Below are positions 1 to 10,600 of a stretch of 23,331 bases of DNA, piece by piece. Under the pieces are notes generated by a model. The model was not told the origin of the DNA and searched no databases. It worked only from the letters and a program-made list of their open reading frames with translations. A program made the translations under genes and the position numbers. How positions within the stretch are numbered: position 1 is the first letter of the stretch; every line of letters begins with the position of its first letter. The stretch is from Acanthamoeba lenticulata (lineage: Eukaryota > Discosea > Longamoebia > Acanthamoebidae): NCBI GenBank assembly GCA_002179805.1, contig NAVB01000841.1, positions 1 through 23,331 of the forward strand. Reading direction: 5' to 3'.

Positions 1-95
1 AAACAAAAACAAAAACAAAAACAAAAACAAAAACAAAAACAAAAACAAAAACAAAAACAAAAACAAAAACAAAAACAAAAACAAAAACAAAAAAC
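1..95. repeat. (CAAAAA)n hexamer microsatellite at left edge
   Basis: About fifteen near-perfect copies of the hexamer CAAAAA run from the first base to about position 95, ending about 30 bases beyond the CLU gene's stop codon. The unit is not a TTAGGG-type telomere. A similar T-rich hexamer closes the right edge, so both probably mark places where the assembly broke in low-complexity DNA. That last point is inference. Confidence 0.95.
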
Positions 96-125
96 GGGCG
101 TCCCGAGGGGAGAGGCACGGGGAGG

Positions 126-2626
126 CTACCGAGGCACGAGGTTAATGTACTCCACGATGTGCTGAAGCTTCGCCGGGGTGGTCTTCTGCCCGTCGCAAAG
201 ACCCTCGTAGCTGTTGCGCCCAATGAGCCCACCATCCACGCAAAAGAAAAGAAGGCGAGGTCAGGTCCCGCGCCCTCGTCGCACAACCCTCCTGAGAGAC
301 GCGCCACGGAGGGGGCGGACGCACTAGAGCTTGTCGATCTCTGCCGCGAGGGCCGGGATGTGCGTGTTGATCATCAGGTCGGTCGCCTCGCGCACGTCGA
401 GCTCGTAGGCCACGTGGTTTTCATCATACATGCCCCACCTGTGCTCCCCCCAACAAGTAAATATAAATTGCATTCAGGGAAAACTCTACGACTCGAGCGC
501 ACAACAAGAAGCCCCGCTCATGTGTACCCGGTGAAGGTGTCGGAGGAGAGCGGCACGCGGAAGCGCCGCACAAGCTCCGGTCGCAGCATCCGGAAGAACA
601 CGCCCCGCCCGTCGATCTCCCCCTCCTCGCTGGGTGGCACAGCCCCCGTGAAGACGTTCGTCAGAGAAGAAGTGAACAAGAAACGAAAGAATGAGGGGAA
701 GGGAAGGGGAGTAGAAATTGGGAAGAGAGAAAAGAGAGAGAGAGAGAGAGAAAGCGTCGTACTCGGGGAGGGGCGTCTCGGGAGGCATGAGGCGCGCAAA
801 GTCCAGCAGGTAGTACCGCCCGTCCGTGCCCAGATGGCCTTCCACGTCGCCCGGCCCGACGACGGCCACGCGCTGCTTGCCCACGAGGTGCTTGCGCAGG
901 TTGAGGTGTCGCCCGAGCTCGTCCATGAGGCCCGCCAGCTTGCTGTCGTTCTCGGCCGCCTTGATCGTCCGTCCCGCGTCGTTCGATCCTGTTTTTTTCC
1001 AAACATAATACAAATAAATAGAATTAGAAGCGCTGTTGGGGAGAAAGAGAAAAGACGAACCGTAGCGGAGAGTATCGGGCCCGATGGGGAGGAGGCTCGT
1101 GGCCACCATCCGGAATCCCTTGTAGTCCACCTATACACGTCGGCCGCGTCAATTCAGTTCACGCACGAGTGCCAGGCAGAGGAGAGAGGAGGTGCGTACG
1201 AGAGCCATGAGGGGCAGGTGCAGCTCCGGCATGCGAGACGTGATAACGATGCCGAGGCCCTGCAGCTCGAGCCCGGCCGCCTTCATCGCGTGGTCGTCGC
1301 CTGGTCGATCGCCGCCATAAAGCCACATCGCCGGCTGCAATTAACACCGCACCAAATATATATTTTTATATATCAGTCCTGAATTCCAACACTGTGTAGA
1401 CTCTAGGCGATGAGAGGAGAGTTGGAGCTCCTACAGACCTTCTTGGCGATCAGCGGATCGAGGCAGAACTTGAAGAGGATGCCCTGCACGATGTACTTGG
1501 CCCCGCCCGCCACTCCGCCCACACTTGCCGGCTTGATCGTCTTCCTGTGGTAGGAGCACATATTTCGCGAGAGCGCAGTGTGAGGCAGGCCACTGGCAGT
1601 CCCGAACGTCCGACCACCAGCTTTGGAGAGGCAGCACACGCACCGGTCATCGGGCACGTTGAGCTCATTGATGATGACCTTGGCGTAGATCTCGGCGTGC
1701 TTGACAAAGTCGTGACTCAGCCGCGAGATCTGGCGGATGTCGTCGGAGGTGAGGTGAAGCAGGCCCTTGCCCACCAGTCGCTGATACTCTTCGTTCCACT
1801 GCCGGCCCTGGCTGAGCTTGGCCTGCTCCTTCTCCTTCTTAATGTCGACGGCCACCTTGGGCTGCTGTATCACCTCGAAGCCGCCGTCGTCCTCGACGAC
1901 TTTAAGCTGGGCCAGCACGCGCTGGCGACTGTCCGTGGGGAGCGAGGCCAGGAGGGCGGCCATCTTCTGCCGCACGGAGAGTTCCTCGGCCAGCGCCGCC
2001 CCGTCGTCAGCGTTGGGCCGGGCCGATTTGGCTCCGGTGCCCTTGGGCGAGGGGAGGGACTCGTGCAGCACAGGGAAGTAGTCCCCATCGACCTCACTCT
2101 TGGCGGACACGTCCTTGGCCTCGACGTAGGCCTGGGCGGTATCGCTGGGAAGCACGGGCGACGAGTAGCCCATGACCGAAGCAGGCCTCTTATTGGACAC
2201 CACAGAGTAGCCGACCGTGTCCGCGTATTCGCTGCTGGTTTCCACAAACGATGCTTGCTGGTAGGCATCCTCCACCACCTCTTCGTCTTCGTGAACTGTT
2301 TTTGTGGGCACCTCTTTTTGGGCGTGATGGTTGCGGGAAGCCAGGAGGCAGCGCGTAGGATCGGAGTACGATGCATAGACGTACGGCACACCATCGTCCG
2401 AATCTTCTTCGTCTAAATCATTTGCTGCCAGATGGTCGTGGTTGGGCGTTTGATGTTGTGGCGTGGGGAGAGTCCCCGAGGCCATTGTGTAGAGGTTCTC
2501 AGGTACCTCATTTTCTGGTCTTAGATCGGTACCGAACGTGGCAGTGTAGAGAGGAGCCTCCTCCTCGCCCCTAGTTCGCCCTGCGGCAAGATCGACGTAG
2601 GAGGATGTGAATCCATACACCGCCAT
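126..2626 (-). CDS. CLU-domain (clustered-mitochondria-like) protein
   Basis: Eight exons fit: 2626-1644, 1544-1439, 1334-1200, 1130-1061, 988-763, 629-528, 438-325 and 210-126, giving about 606 residues with phase kept throughout. Residues 1-275 are acidic, Tyr- and Ser-rich and look disordered. The conserved part starts near residue 277. Family signatures are GGVAGGAKY, MWLYGGD, the HLGTDGRYYLLDFARL block and FFRMLRPELV. These match the central domain of CLU/eIF3-associated proteins, which act in mitochondrial distribution and translation of mRNAs for mitochondrial proteins. The N-terminal CLU region and C-terminal TPRs of canonical CluA are absent, so this is one of the shorter CLU-domain proteins common in amoebae; its own role is unknown. 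The first intron (1545-1643) is 99 nt and stop-free, so an unspliced 639-residue form is also open. It is divergent from the reductase at 2868. Confidence 0.82.
733..752. repeat. (GA)n microsatellite in an intron
   Basis: An uninterrupted GA run lies in the intron between CLU exons 763-988 and 528-629. Read on the gene's strand it is a CT run, which may contribute to the polypyrimidine tract. Confidence 0.85.
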
Positions 2627-2867
2627 TTTGGCGCTGTGGTGACAACCGGCGGCCTTGTCGCGCTTGTCTCGAGAGGTTGTTGTTCAGCTCAACAATCTCT
2701 CGGGCCCGAGAGTTTTATCGCCGGCGCTTCCGATTCGGAAAGCTATCGGCGCAACATTTTTTGGCTTCGCGCACATTTTTTGCTCTTCCCCCACCAGTGC
2801 AAGCTGTCCCACCGCAGCCTTTCCCTAAACAAGCCAAGCCACCACCCATTAGTACCACAGTACCGAG
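2627..2867. promoter_or_regulatory. Divergent promoter region with nested inverted repeats
   Basis: These 241 bases separate the start codons of the CLU gene (-) and the reductase (+), so they must hold both promoters and 5' leaders. They contain a perfect 16-bp palindrome at 2697-2712 (CTCTCGGGCCCGAGAG). They also hold a 12-of-13 inverted repeat, 2670-2682 against 2690-2702, with a 7-nt loop. The CGAGAG/CTCTCG core therefore occurs three times within 43 bases. No clear TATA box is visible. A regulatory role is inference. Confidence 0.5.
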
Positions 2868-4032
2868 ATGTCGAGCGAGAAGGCTGTTGTGCTCGTGACG
2901 GGAGCGTCGGGCTTCATCGCTGGCACCGTAGTGAAGCTGCTACTCGAGCGTGGGTATCGCGTGCGTGGCACTGTCCGCAGCCTGGCCGACACAACCAAGG
3001 TGAACCACTTGCGCGAGCTCTTCCCATCCATTCAGCTCTTCGAGGCCGACCTTCTCACTGAAGGCAGCTTCGACGATGCCTGCAAGGGTAACACACTTTC
3101 CCCATGGTTGTCCCTCTTTGGAGATGATCCATCCAAATCTCAATCTCGTGGTTGTGGTCTGGATTTTGTGTCGTGCCTCTTCAGGGGCCGAGTACGTGCT
3201 GCACATGGCGTCACCGTTCCAGATGAGCGTGAACGACCCGCAAAAGGATCTGGTTGACCCGGCGCTCAACGGCACGCTCAACGTTCTGCGTGCGGCGGCC
3301 AAGGCAGGCACCGTCAAGCGCGTGGTCGTCACCTCCTCATGCGCGGCCGTCGCCTGGCAGGCGGTCCCCCCGGACGACAAGGTGTGGACTGAGGAGGACT
3401 GGAACACGGACTCCACGCTGGAGAACGCGCCCTACCGCCTGAGCAAGACGCTGGCCGAGCGCGCCGCCTGGCAGTTTGTGAACGAGGGCCACGGCAAGTT
3501 TGACCTCGCCGTCATCAACCCGTCGTTTGTGCTGGGCCCGCCCCTGTCGGCCCGCACCGACAGCGAGAGCGTGCGCGCCGTCAAGGGATTCCTTTCCGGC
3601 ACCACCAAGGCCCAGGGCGGCTGCCGTCCCTCGTGCTTCGGCTGCGTGGTGCGTGGGGGCGGCCCCTTTTTCGCCTCTTTTTTCTTGCGGTCGTGGCTCA
3701 CCTGCGCTTGTGGCCACCACCAGGACGTGAGGGACGTGGCGCTGGCTCATGTGGAGGCCATGGAGCAGCCGGCGGCCGGTGGCAACCGCTTCATCGTGTC
3801 GTCGACGACGGGCATCTCGCACATGGAGCTGGTCGAGATGCTGCGCGCCGACCCCGAGCTGGCCGCCTTCCGGGACAACCTGCCCACGAGCGAGATCGCT
3901 CCCGTGGCACACCGTCCCAAGTACAGCCGCAGCAAGGCCGAGCAGCAGCTGGGCATCACCTTCACCCCGATCGAGAAGTCCGTCACCGACATGGCCAAGG
4001 CCCTCGTCTCTCTGGGCGTCGTTCACCAGTGA
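2868..4032 (+). CDS. NAD(P)-dependent reductase, DFR/CCR-like extended SDR
   Basis: Three exons, 2868-3087, 3185-3648 and 3724-4032, give 330 residues, the usual length for dihydroflavonol-4-reductase / cinnamoyl-CoA reductase / methylglyoxal reductase relatives. The Rossmann motif TGASGFIAG is at residues 11-19. The catalytic set is visible as Ser124/Ser125 (VVVTSSCAAV), Tyr157 and Lys161 (YRLSK). The NPSFVLGPP loop and DVRDVALAHV follow, as expected for the family. It should reduce a small carbonyl compound in the cytosol; no signal peptide is seen and the substrate cannot be told. The start ATG is directly followed by the coding beta-strand, and both introns have gt..ag ends. It is convergent with the AP endonuclease, whose stop lies only 74 bases away. 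Confidence 0.9.
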
Positions 4033-4106
4033 CCACATCATGTGCTTCTTCGTCGAAGAAAAACCTTTTAAAAAAACATCAACACGCGCACAAGAGGCCG
4101 TTCTAT

Positions 4107-6217
4107 TCAGTTGTCCTTGTGCACGAGGAGGCCAATGGGGCAGTGGTCGGAGCCGAGCGCGTCGGGCCGCACAAAGGACTTGCCGCACGACGGGAGGAAG
4201 TCCTTGGACACCACAAAGTAGTCCAGTCGCCATCCTGCCAACCCCTCGCCAAAACAGGGGGGGAGATGATCAGCTGCATCGCCCCCAGTCCCCCAATCTG
4301 AAGAAGCGCACGCACCGACGTTGTTGGCGCGGCAGTTGTGCCGGGCGGACCAGTACGTGAACTGCTGCACGCCCGGGTTCTGGTGCCGGAACTAGAGGCC
4401 CCCAAGATAGCGATCCCACAACATACGGTGAACACCACGCAAGAGGCGCGCACGGGCGAGGGGATTTGGGGAAGATTGGGGGGAGGGGGGGCAGCATTAC
4501 CGTATCAACAAATCCGCTATCGAGCAGCTGCCCAAAGTCTCGCCTCTCCTCCTTGGTGAACCCCGACGTCTTGTGCTGTGTTGTGAGTGCCCCCCCCCCC
4601 GCGTGGAGGTCGCGTCAGCAGGGCGCACGCACCACATGCTAGCACCCCCAATCAAGCGAGGAGGCAAAGGGCGGGGAAAAGGCACGTTGGTCTTGGGGTT
4701 GGCCAGGTCAATCTCCTCGTGCGCCACCTGCCCCCCGCGAACGGCCGCTCCAGTCAACAACAACAGCAACAGCAAGGACGAGCGCGATCACGTACGTTGA
4801 GATCGCCACACCAAACGACCGGCTTTGTCTGCTCGAGCTTCTTGAGGTAGGCCAAGAAGTCCTTGTTCCACCCCTGGCGGTATTCGAGCCTGTGTTGGTT
4901 TGTTTGTTTGTTTGTTTTTATCATTAGTGTTATTATTATTAGTATTTTGTTTATTGTTTATTTTGATTGCTAATGACGCTCGGGCCAAAGGAAGAAGAGG
5001 AGGAGGAGGAGAAGGAGCGAAGTGTCGCACCGTTCGAGCTTTTGGCCAGAGTTGGGGATGTAGGTGTTGACGAGGTAGAACCGATCAAACTCGGTCGTGA
5101 TGACGCGGCCCTCGCCGTCGTGCTCCTCGATCCCGATGCCGTAGGTCACGCTCAGCGGCTTCGTCTTGCAGAAGGTCCTGTACCCCCAAAACCCATCGTC
5201 AGCCGCGCAAACGTGGCGCCAAGAAGGAAGGAACAAGGAAGAGGAGGGGAGGGAAGAGAAAAAGGAGCGTACGCGGTGCCGGCGTAGCCGCGCTTGGTGA
5301 CCGAGTGGGACCAGTACTCGTGCGGGTAGGCGGCGCCCAGGAGGTTGGCGATGGCGGTGGACTCCTGCGTCTTGGTCTCCTGGAAGCAGATCACGTCGGG
5401 ATCCTCGTCTTTGACGTACTTGACGAGGTAGCCCTTGCGGTGCACCGCGTTAAGGCCGTTGAGGTTCCACGAGATGATCTTCATGTACTTGCTGTTGGGC
5501 GTGTGTGTTTGTGTGTGTGTTTGTGTGTGTGTGACGTGTGTCAACCCACGACCACCATCACGCCGCTGGCAATGCCCCCTCCCCCCCCCCGTGGGAGGAA
5601 GCGGGGCGGGGGTCTGGCGTACGAGTCATCGTCCGTCAGCGGAGGCGCCCAGTTGCCGTTGGGGTCGGGGCTCCACTTGGCCGTTGGCGTCTGTTTCTTC
5701 GGCCGGCCCCCGCCACCAGTCAGTAAGCCAGCCAGGACGCGTGGCCCCAGGCGCGCACGCCCATCATCACTTTCTCTCTCTCTCTCTCTCTTCCTCCGGT
5801 GCAAAAAAAAGAGGGAAAGCGAGGCGTACGGCAGGCTCCGCCTTCTTGGCCTTCTTGGCCTTGGGCGTCTTCTCCTTCGGCTCGTCTTCCTCCTCTTCTG
5901 CCTCCTTCTCCTCTTCATTCTCCTCTTTCTCTTCGTCGTCATCGTCGTCTTCCTTCTGCTTGCGCTTCTTGTTGCCGGCAGCCTTTTTGGGTGTGCTGGT
6001 GGCGGCGTCACCGCCACTGCTGAGGCGAGCCACCAAGTCCGCCTTGCGACCGGAAGTGCTCAGCCCTCGAGAGCGCAACTCAAGGCGTAGCGCGTCCACG
6101 GTCATCTTGGACCAATCCTTGTCGCTTCCGTTCTAGATGAGAACCTTTTGTCAGTAATAATGCGCTTGGATTTTAACAAATGAAGATAAAAAGAAAAGTG
6201 TGCCGAACCGTGCTCAT
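4107..6217 (-). CDS. AP endonuclease (ExoIII/APE1 family) with N-terminal SAP domain
   Basis: Ten exons fit: 6217-6209, 6132-5830, 5690-5623, 5491-5273, 5177-5031, 4889-4796, 4727-4686, 4575-4501, 4391-4316 and 4234-4107, giving 386 residues. It cuts DNA at abasic sites in base-excision repair. A SAP DNA-binding motif covers about residues 12-47 ([15 protein letters not shown]), then a long Lys/Glu/Asp linker that looks like a nuclear localisation region, then the nuclease from about residue 130. Catalytic residues are present: Asn136 (SWNLNGL), Glu165 (CFQETK), Tyr239 and Asn242 (NTYIPNSG), Asp278 and Asn280 (GDLN), and Asp374-His375 (GSDHCP). The SAP-nuclease order is as in plant ARP. The 9-nt first exon (M-S-T) and the left edge of exon 3 are the least certain points; an ATG inside exon 2 (MTVDAL) is an alternative start. 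Divergent from the MOB gene. Confidence 0.9.
5501..5533. repeat. GT-rich microsatellite in an intron
   Basis: Alternating GT with TTT interruptions lies in the AP endonuclease intron 5492-5622. On the gene's strand it reads as CA. Confidence 0.8.
5770..5791. repeat. (CT)n microsatellite in an intron
   Basis: A CT run lies in the AP endonuclease intron 5691-5829. On the gene's strand it is GA, so it cannot serve as a polypyrimidine tract. Confidence 0.8.
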
Positions 6218-6465
6218 TGCTTGTGTTGACGAAAGCAGATGTGTCTGTTTGGCAAGACAGAGGGGACCTCTAAGCACCCGGTGCGGCCCCAGTGAAATGA
6301 AAAAGGGTTCCTCGAACACAAACTGGGTGCGTGTACGGCGGTTCGAACCTGGGCGATGTCCACGAATGATAATGGGTTGCCCCAACGACAAAGAGTAACG
6401 AGATTGAAACCTTCCTGCGTGACGGAAGGAGCATCGAAGCTTGAGAGAAAGAAGAGGGGGTCAAG
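6218..6465. promoter_or_regulatory. Divergent promoter region, AP endonuclease / MOB1
   Basis: These 248 bases lie between two divergent start codons and must carry both promoters. I see no TATA box, no tRNA cloverleaf and no convincing extra exon. Parts stay open on the minus strand (for example downstream of 6391), which leaves room for a longer 5' end of the AP endonuclease, but no conserved sequence supports this. Confidence 0.4.
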
Positions 6466-7484
6466 ATGACAGATTACGAGCTTCACAAGAAGTCGCGCAA
6501 GACGCTCAAGAACATGGGCGACCTCAAAGCAGCCGTCCAATGCCCTGACAAGGAACATTTGGACGAATGGCTGGCGGTACACAGTACGTTCATTATTCTC
6601 TTGTTGTTTCGCTTGGACTCCAGCGCCGCATGTACTGACTGCTCTCTTCTCCATTATCCTTGATAAACGTTTTGTTACCAGCTGTCGATTTCTTCAATCA
6701 TGTGAATATCCTGTACGGCAGCATCGGCGAATTCTGCACCCCTCAAACCTGCCGCGTCATGACCGCTGGCCCTAAGTACATCCCGCCCTCTCCAATGCAT
6801 GGCTGGCCAAGTTGTGGTCTCTGACCGGCCGCACCCATTTTAGATTCGAGTACCTTTGGGCTGAAGATGCCAAACAGAGGCCCGTGAAGCTGTCTGCGCC
6901 TGAATACGTGGAGAAGCTGTTCAACTGGATCCAGGGACTCATCGATGATGAAAACATCTTTCCCGTTCAACCTGGTTCGTCCTCCTTCTCTTGAGGCCCA
7001 CATCACGCGGAGAAGGGCGCGAGCGCTGTTGTCGCCAGCGCTTCATTACACCTCTCTCTCTATCTATCTCTCTCTCTCTCTTACCTTCTTTACGGCCCCA
7101 CCCGTGTTGTTCGCCCTCCTCCTTCCCTTCAGATGCGCCCTTCAACAAGAACTTCCGAGACACGATCAAGCAAGTGCTCAAGCGGTTGTTCAGGGTGTAT
7201 GCCCATATGTACTACCACCACTTTGACAAGATCAAGGGCCTCGGCGAGGAGGCGCACATCAACACGTGCTTCCAGGTGCCCCGCCCCTCCGCGTGTCTAG
7301 TTTCCTTAGAAGGCGCGTGATCAACACTGACGCTCGTTTATCTCTCTCTCTCTCTCTCTATCTTCCACGTGTATCTGTCGAATGCACGCAGCACTTCTAC
7401 TTCTTCGTGGATGAGTTCAAGCTGGTGGACAGGAAAGACATGCTTCCGCTCGAAGAGCTTACCGCCAACCTGTGTAAGAAGTAG
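6466..7484 (+). CDS. MOB1-type kinase activator (Mob1/phocein family)
   Basis: Five exons, 6466-6583, 6682-6775, 6844-6974, 7133-7275 and 7392-7484, give 192 residues, close to the usual 210-220 for MOB1. It should bind and activate NDR/LATS-type kinases in mitotic-exit or Hippo-like signalling. Family marks are [18 protein letters not shown], the zinc ligands in [26 protein letters not shown] and the [12 protein letters not shown] helix with its histidine ligands, ending [11 protein letters not shown]. Splicing at CCTAA|gt and ttttag|ATTC rebuilds the conserved AGPK(F/Y)EY core, which strongly supports the model. The N terminus is shorter than animal MOB1. Introns are 68-157 nt, and the last two carry CT runs. 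Confidence 0.95.
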
Positions 7485-7676
7485 GGGGACCAGATGACGA
7501 GGTCTGTTTGGGGTGGTTGGGTTGGAGGGAGAGACGACAACACGACTACGAGAGCCAAATGCCAAAGGCCGCTTTTGGGGGCTGCGATGAGGCCACACGC
7601 TACTCTCCTCTGCAGCCCACCAGGGCTTCTTCAAGCCAACAAAGCGCTTTTTTTCTTTTTAAACTCTCTTTTTTTT

Positions 7677-10600
7677 TTATGCGTCCGTCGTCGTTGGTGT
7701 CCCTTCCACTGGCTGATGAACATCATCACCACCACCACCAGCACCACCACCACCGTGGGGCCGTTGCGGCTGGGATAATGCGAGTGTCAGGTTGGAGAAG
7801 TCGAACGTGGGAGCCGACGAGGATGACGAGGAGGAAGAAGCAGAAGCAGAAGAAGAGGAGGAGCCCTCACCCGCGCTTTTGGCGGAGAGTCGGGGCACAC
7901 TCGACAAAGACAACGAGAGGCGCAACGCGGACGGGGACGTCAGTGGCGATGGCCCGAGCGAGGTGGGCAGGGACGTCGGTGGCGAGGTCTCGGGCGACGC
8001 TGTGAGCGAGGGCGACGGACGCGAGAGCGAGGCTCGGCGGAGCGCCTGGGTCTCCTCCTGGTTCTCCCCGAGAGCTGTGCGCCACACCGACGACGGCGGC
8101 GGTGAAGATGATGGGGAGGGCACGGTGTCCTCGCTGCTGCTACTGTCGGCCAGGAGCGCTGAGGAGGGTAGCGGGAAGTGCGCCACCAGGCGGCTGCCTG
8201 GATGGAGCGCGCCCTCTTGCTGCTCCTCCTCCTCGGGCGTGTTGCTGTGTTGCGGGGCGTGCTGGTGCTGTCCGCTACGCGTAAGCGGGGCGGGCGAGGC
8301 CAGGTGGAACCGCGCCTTGAGGTCCATCAGGCGCTGCTCCTGCTCCTGCCGTTCGCGCTCCGCCTGCGTGTGGGCCTCCTCCTTCGCGGTGTCGGCCCCG
8401 GGCAAAGGAGGAGCTTCGCCCGGCTTCGGACGCGGGACCGGAGGCACCTCCAGCGTGATGGGCGCTGCCTCGGTGGCGCCAGATTCGTCGCGGTGCATCT
8501 CGGCAGCCAGGAGCTTCGCGATCTGTCGCAGGCCCTCAGCGCCCAGGAGGTCCTCCAGGTCGCCGATCGGGGGCAGGCGAGTGTCACCCCCCTCGTCGGG
8601 CGGGTGGCGACTGTGACCGTCCGCGCCGCCTTGCCCGCCGAGCGGCGTGGAGATCGAGCGCGGAAGCCGCTTGTAGTCCTCCTCCTCCTCTTCGCCGCCG
8701 TCACTGCCGCTTCCGACAGCGCGTGACCGAGCCGAGTGTGGTGCCCGCGGCCCAGCGGTGGCGGTCATCCTCCGGCGCACGGCCCCCGCCCCGCCGTTCG
8801 GGGTGGAGGAAGAGGAGGAGGAGGAGGAGGAGGCCGCCGTCGCGTGATCAAAGTCGATCTTGGAGAGGGAGCTTGTGCGCCCGTGGAGGGTGGGCCGAGA
8901 GTGCTTTGCGCTGTCGGTGGCGCGGCGCTGCATGGGCCCACGCGGGCTGAGGAAGTTGTGCAGGAGAAGCTTCTCCTCGCGCTCCCATGTCTTGAGCTCC
9001 CGGTTCCCGTGCAGCATCACCTCAGCCAGCTTCCGCTGCTCCCTGCGAGTTTTTTATTTATTTATTTATTGCGATTAATATATAAAAAATACCCCTCGTA
9101 CGATGACGTTGTCGAAGGAGGTAAATAATAGACGGAATAACAAGAATAAGACGGAATAGAAACAGGGAGGCAAAAGAAAAAGAAGAAGAAGAAGAAGAAA
9201 AAGAGGAGGAGTCCACGTACACGTAGGAGAAGCCGATGTAGTGGAGATACTTCTCGACGGAGCCCCAGAGCTTGCGGATCCACTTGAACGTGCGCTTGAT
9301 CACGTATCGTGGCGTCCCGTCAAACTCGGGATCGAGGCCCTTGCTCCGGTCTGCCCTTCCCCCCCCCCCCAAGCAGGAATACTAAGCATAAGAAGATGAT
9401 GACAAAGAAACCTGTGCATGAAGAGGAGGAGGAGGAGGAGGGGGACCTTCGATCTGGATGAGGTGCATGCAGGGGGCCAGGTAGGCTTGCGACTTTTCGT
9501 AGTCGTCAAAGATCTCCTCGTCGGAGAGGCCGCACACGGAGAGGATGAGGGCTGCTATCAGCCCCGTGCGGTCCTTCCCCGAAGAGCAGTGGAACAGGAC
9601 CGGATGGTTGCGCGTGTCGCTGCAGATCCGCAGGATCTAAATCCCCCCCCCCCAATCGCCATCACCACCAAAACCGGTCCGCATCGGCGATGCGTGGGTG
9701 AGACCCTCGCATGACGTGTACGTAGAAACATTTATACACGCCAATAGACACATACAAGTCACAGAAATACACATATATAAAAATATATATCGGCGCGGGT
9801 GGCGTGCCTTGAGGAGGGTGGGCTGGGAGAAGATGAGCAGCAGGATGGAGTAGCGCGTGAGCCCGCCCGGATTCATGACCTCCTGCTCGTTCCCGCCGCA
9901 TCACCACCACCACCACCACCACGCGAGTGAACACCCGATTGAGGCACTGGATGACGGATCGCCATGGCCGCAGTGGAGGCGGGAAGGAGAGGATGATGAA
10001 GAGGAGGTGGTCGAGCGCGGGGGGGGGGGCGCACCTGAACGAACGTGGTCATGGCGGCGTGCTTCCGCCCAGCAGAGGCCGGGCCGGGCTGCAGGAAGGC
10101 CTGCAGCACTTTTTTCTGTCCCGCCCCCGCGCAAGGTGAGATTTGGGTGGCGGGAGCGCTGGTGCCACCTCGCGCGGATGATCGCGGTCCAGACCAATCA
10201 ATTTGGGCGAGATGATGGGAACTGGAAACGACGACGGTGATTGATGGCATCGTGGCCTCTTCGTGTACCTTGACCGAGCTGGGGGAGGGGAGGAGGAAGC
10301 CCTCGAGCATCATGCGCGTGTTCATCAGGTTGCAGTTGAAACGTTTTCGTCTGCGAGTCGGGTTCGTCGTCGTCATCATCATCATCATATGATCACCGCA
10401 ACACCACCACCATGATGGGGGGCAGGCAGTCAGCGCGCATCCGCACGAGCATCGGTCTGCGAGCAGAGGCACGGAACCGCATACCGGGCGGTGCCAATGA
10501 TGCGGCTGTCCTGCACGGTGGGAAAGGCCCGCTCCACCAGCATGTCGAACGGGTCCGCCCTGTATGCGTGTGCGGCGGCGAGGCAGCGAGAAAGGATTGC

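Noticed and set aside
1..95. Telomere
   Set aside because: The unit CAAAAA lacks the G-run pattern of known telomeric repeats, and both edges carry different hexamers.
733..752. Idea that intron microsatellites are always CT in the sense direction
   Set aside because: The run at 5770-5791 is GA on the sense strand of its gene, so the rule fails.
1547..2416. Long plus-strand ORF (289 codons) opposite the CLU gene
   Set aside because: It is antisense to a conserved, Asp/Glu-rich exon; GC-rich codon bias leaves few stops on the other strand and the product resembles nothing.
3337..4233. 298-codon minus-strand ORF opposite the reductase
   Set aside because: It is a shadow of the GC-rich reductase coding strand and overlaps the end of the AP endonuclease gene in another frame.
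5435..6136. Plus-strand ORF rich in Ser and Phe
   Set aside because: It is antisense to the Lys/Glu-rich linker of the AP endonuclease and includes intron microsatellites.
6335..6375. GGTTCGAACC resembling the T-loop of a tRNA
   Set aside because: The flanking five-base stems do not pair on either strand and no acceptor or anticodon arm can be drawn.
7792..8616. Plus-strand ORF of 274 codons opposite the phosphatase tail
   Set aside because: It mirrors the low-complexity Ser/Pro/Glu coding exon and has no start context, domain or splice support.
9897..9922. CAC/CAT repeats as a CRISPR-like or structured array
   Set aside because: They are simple trinucleotide runs in introns and low-complexity exons, with no spacers.
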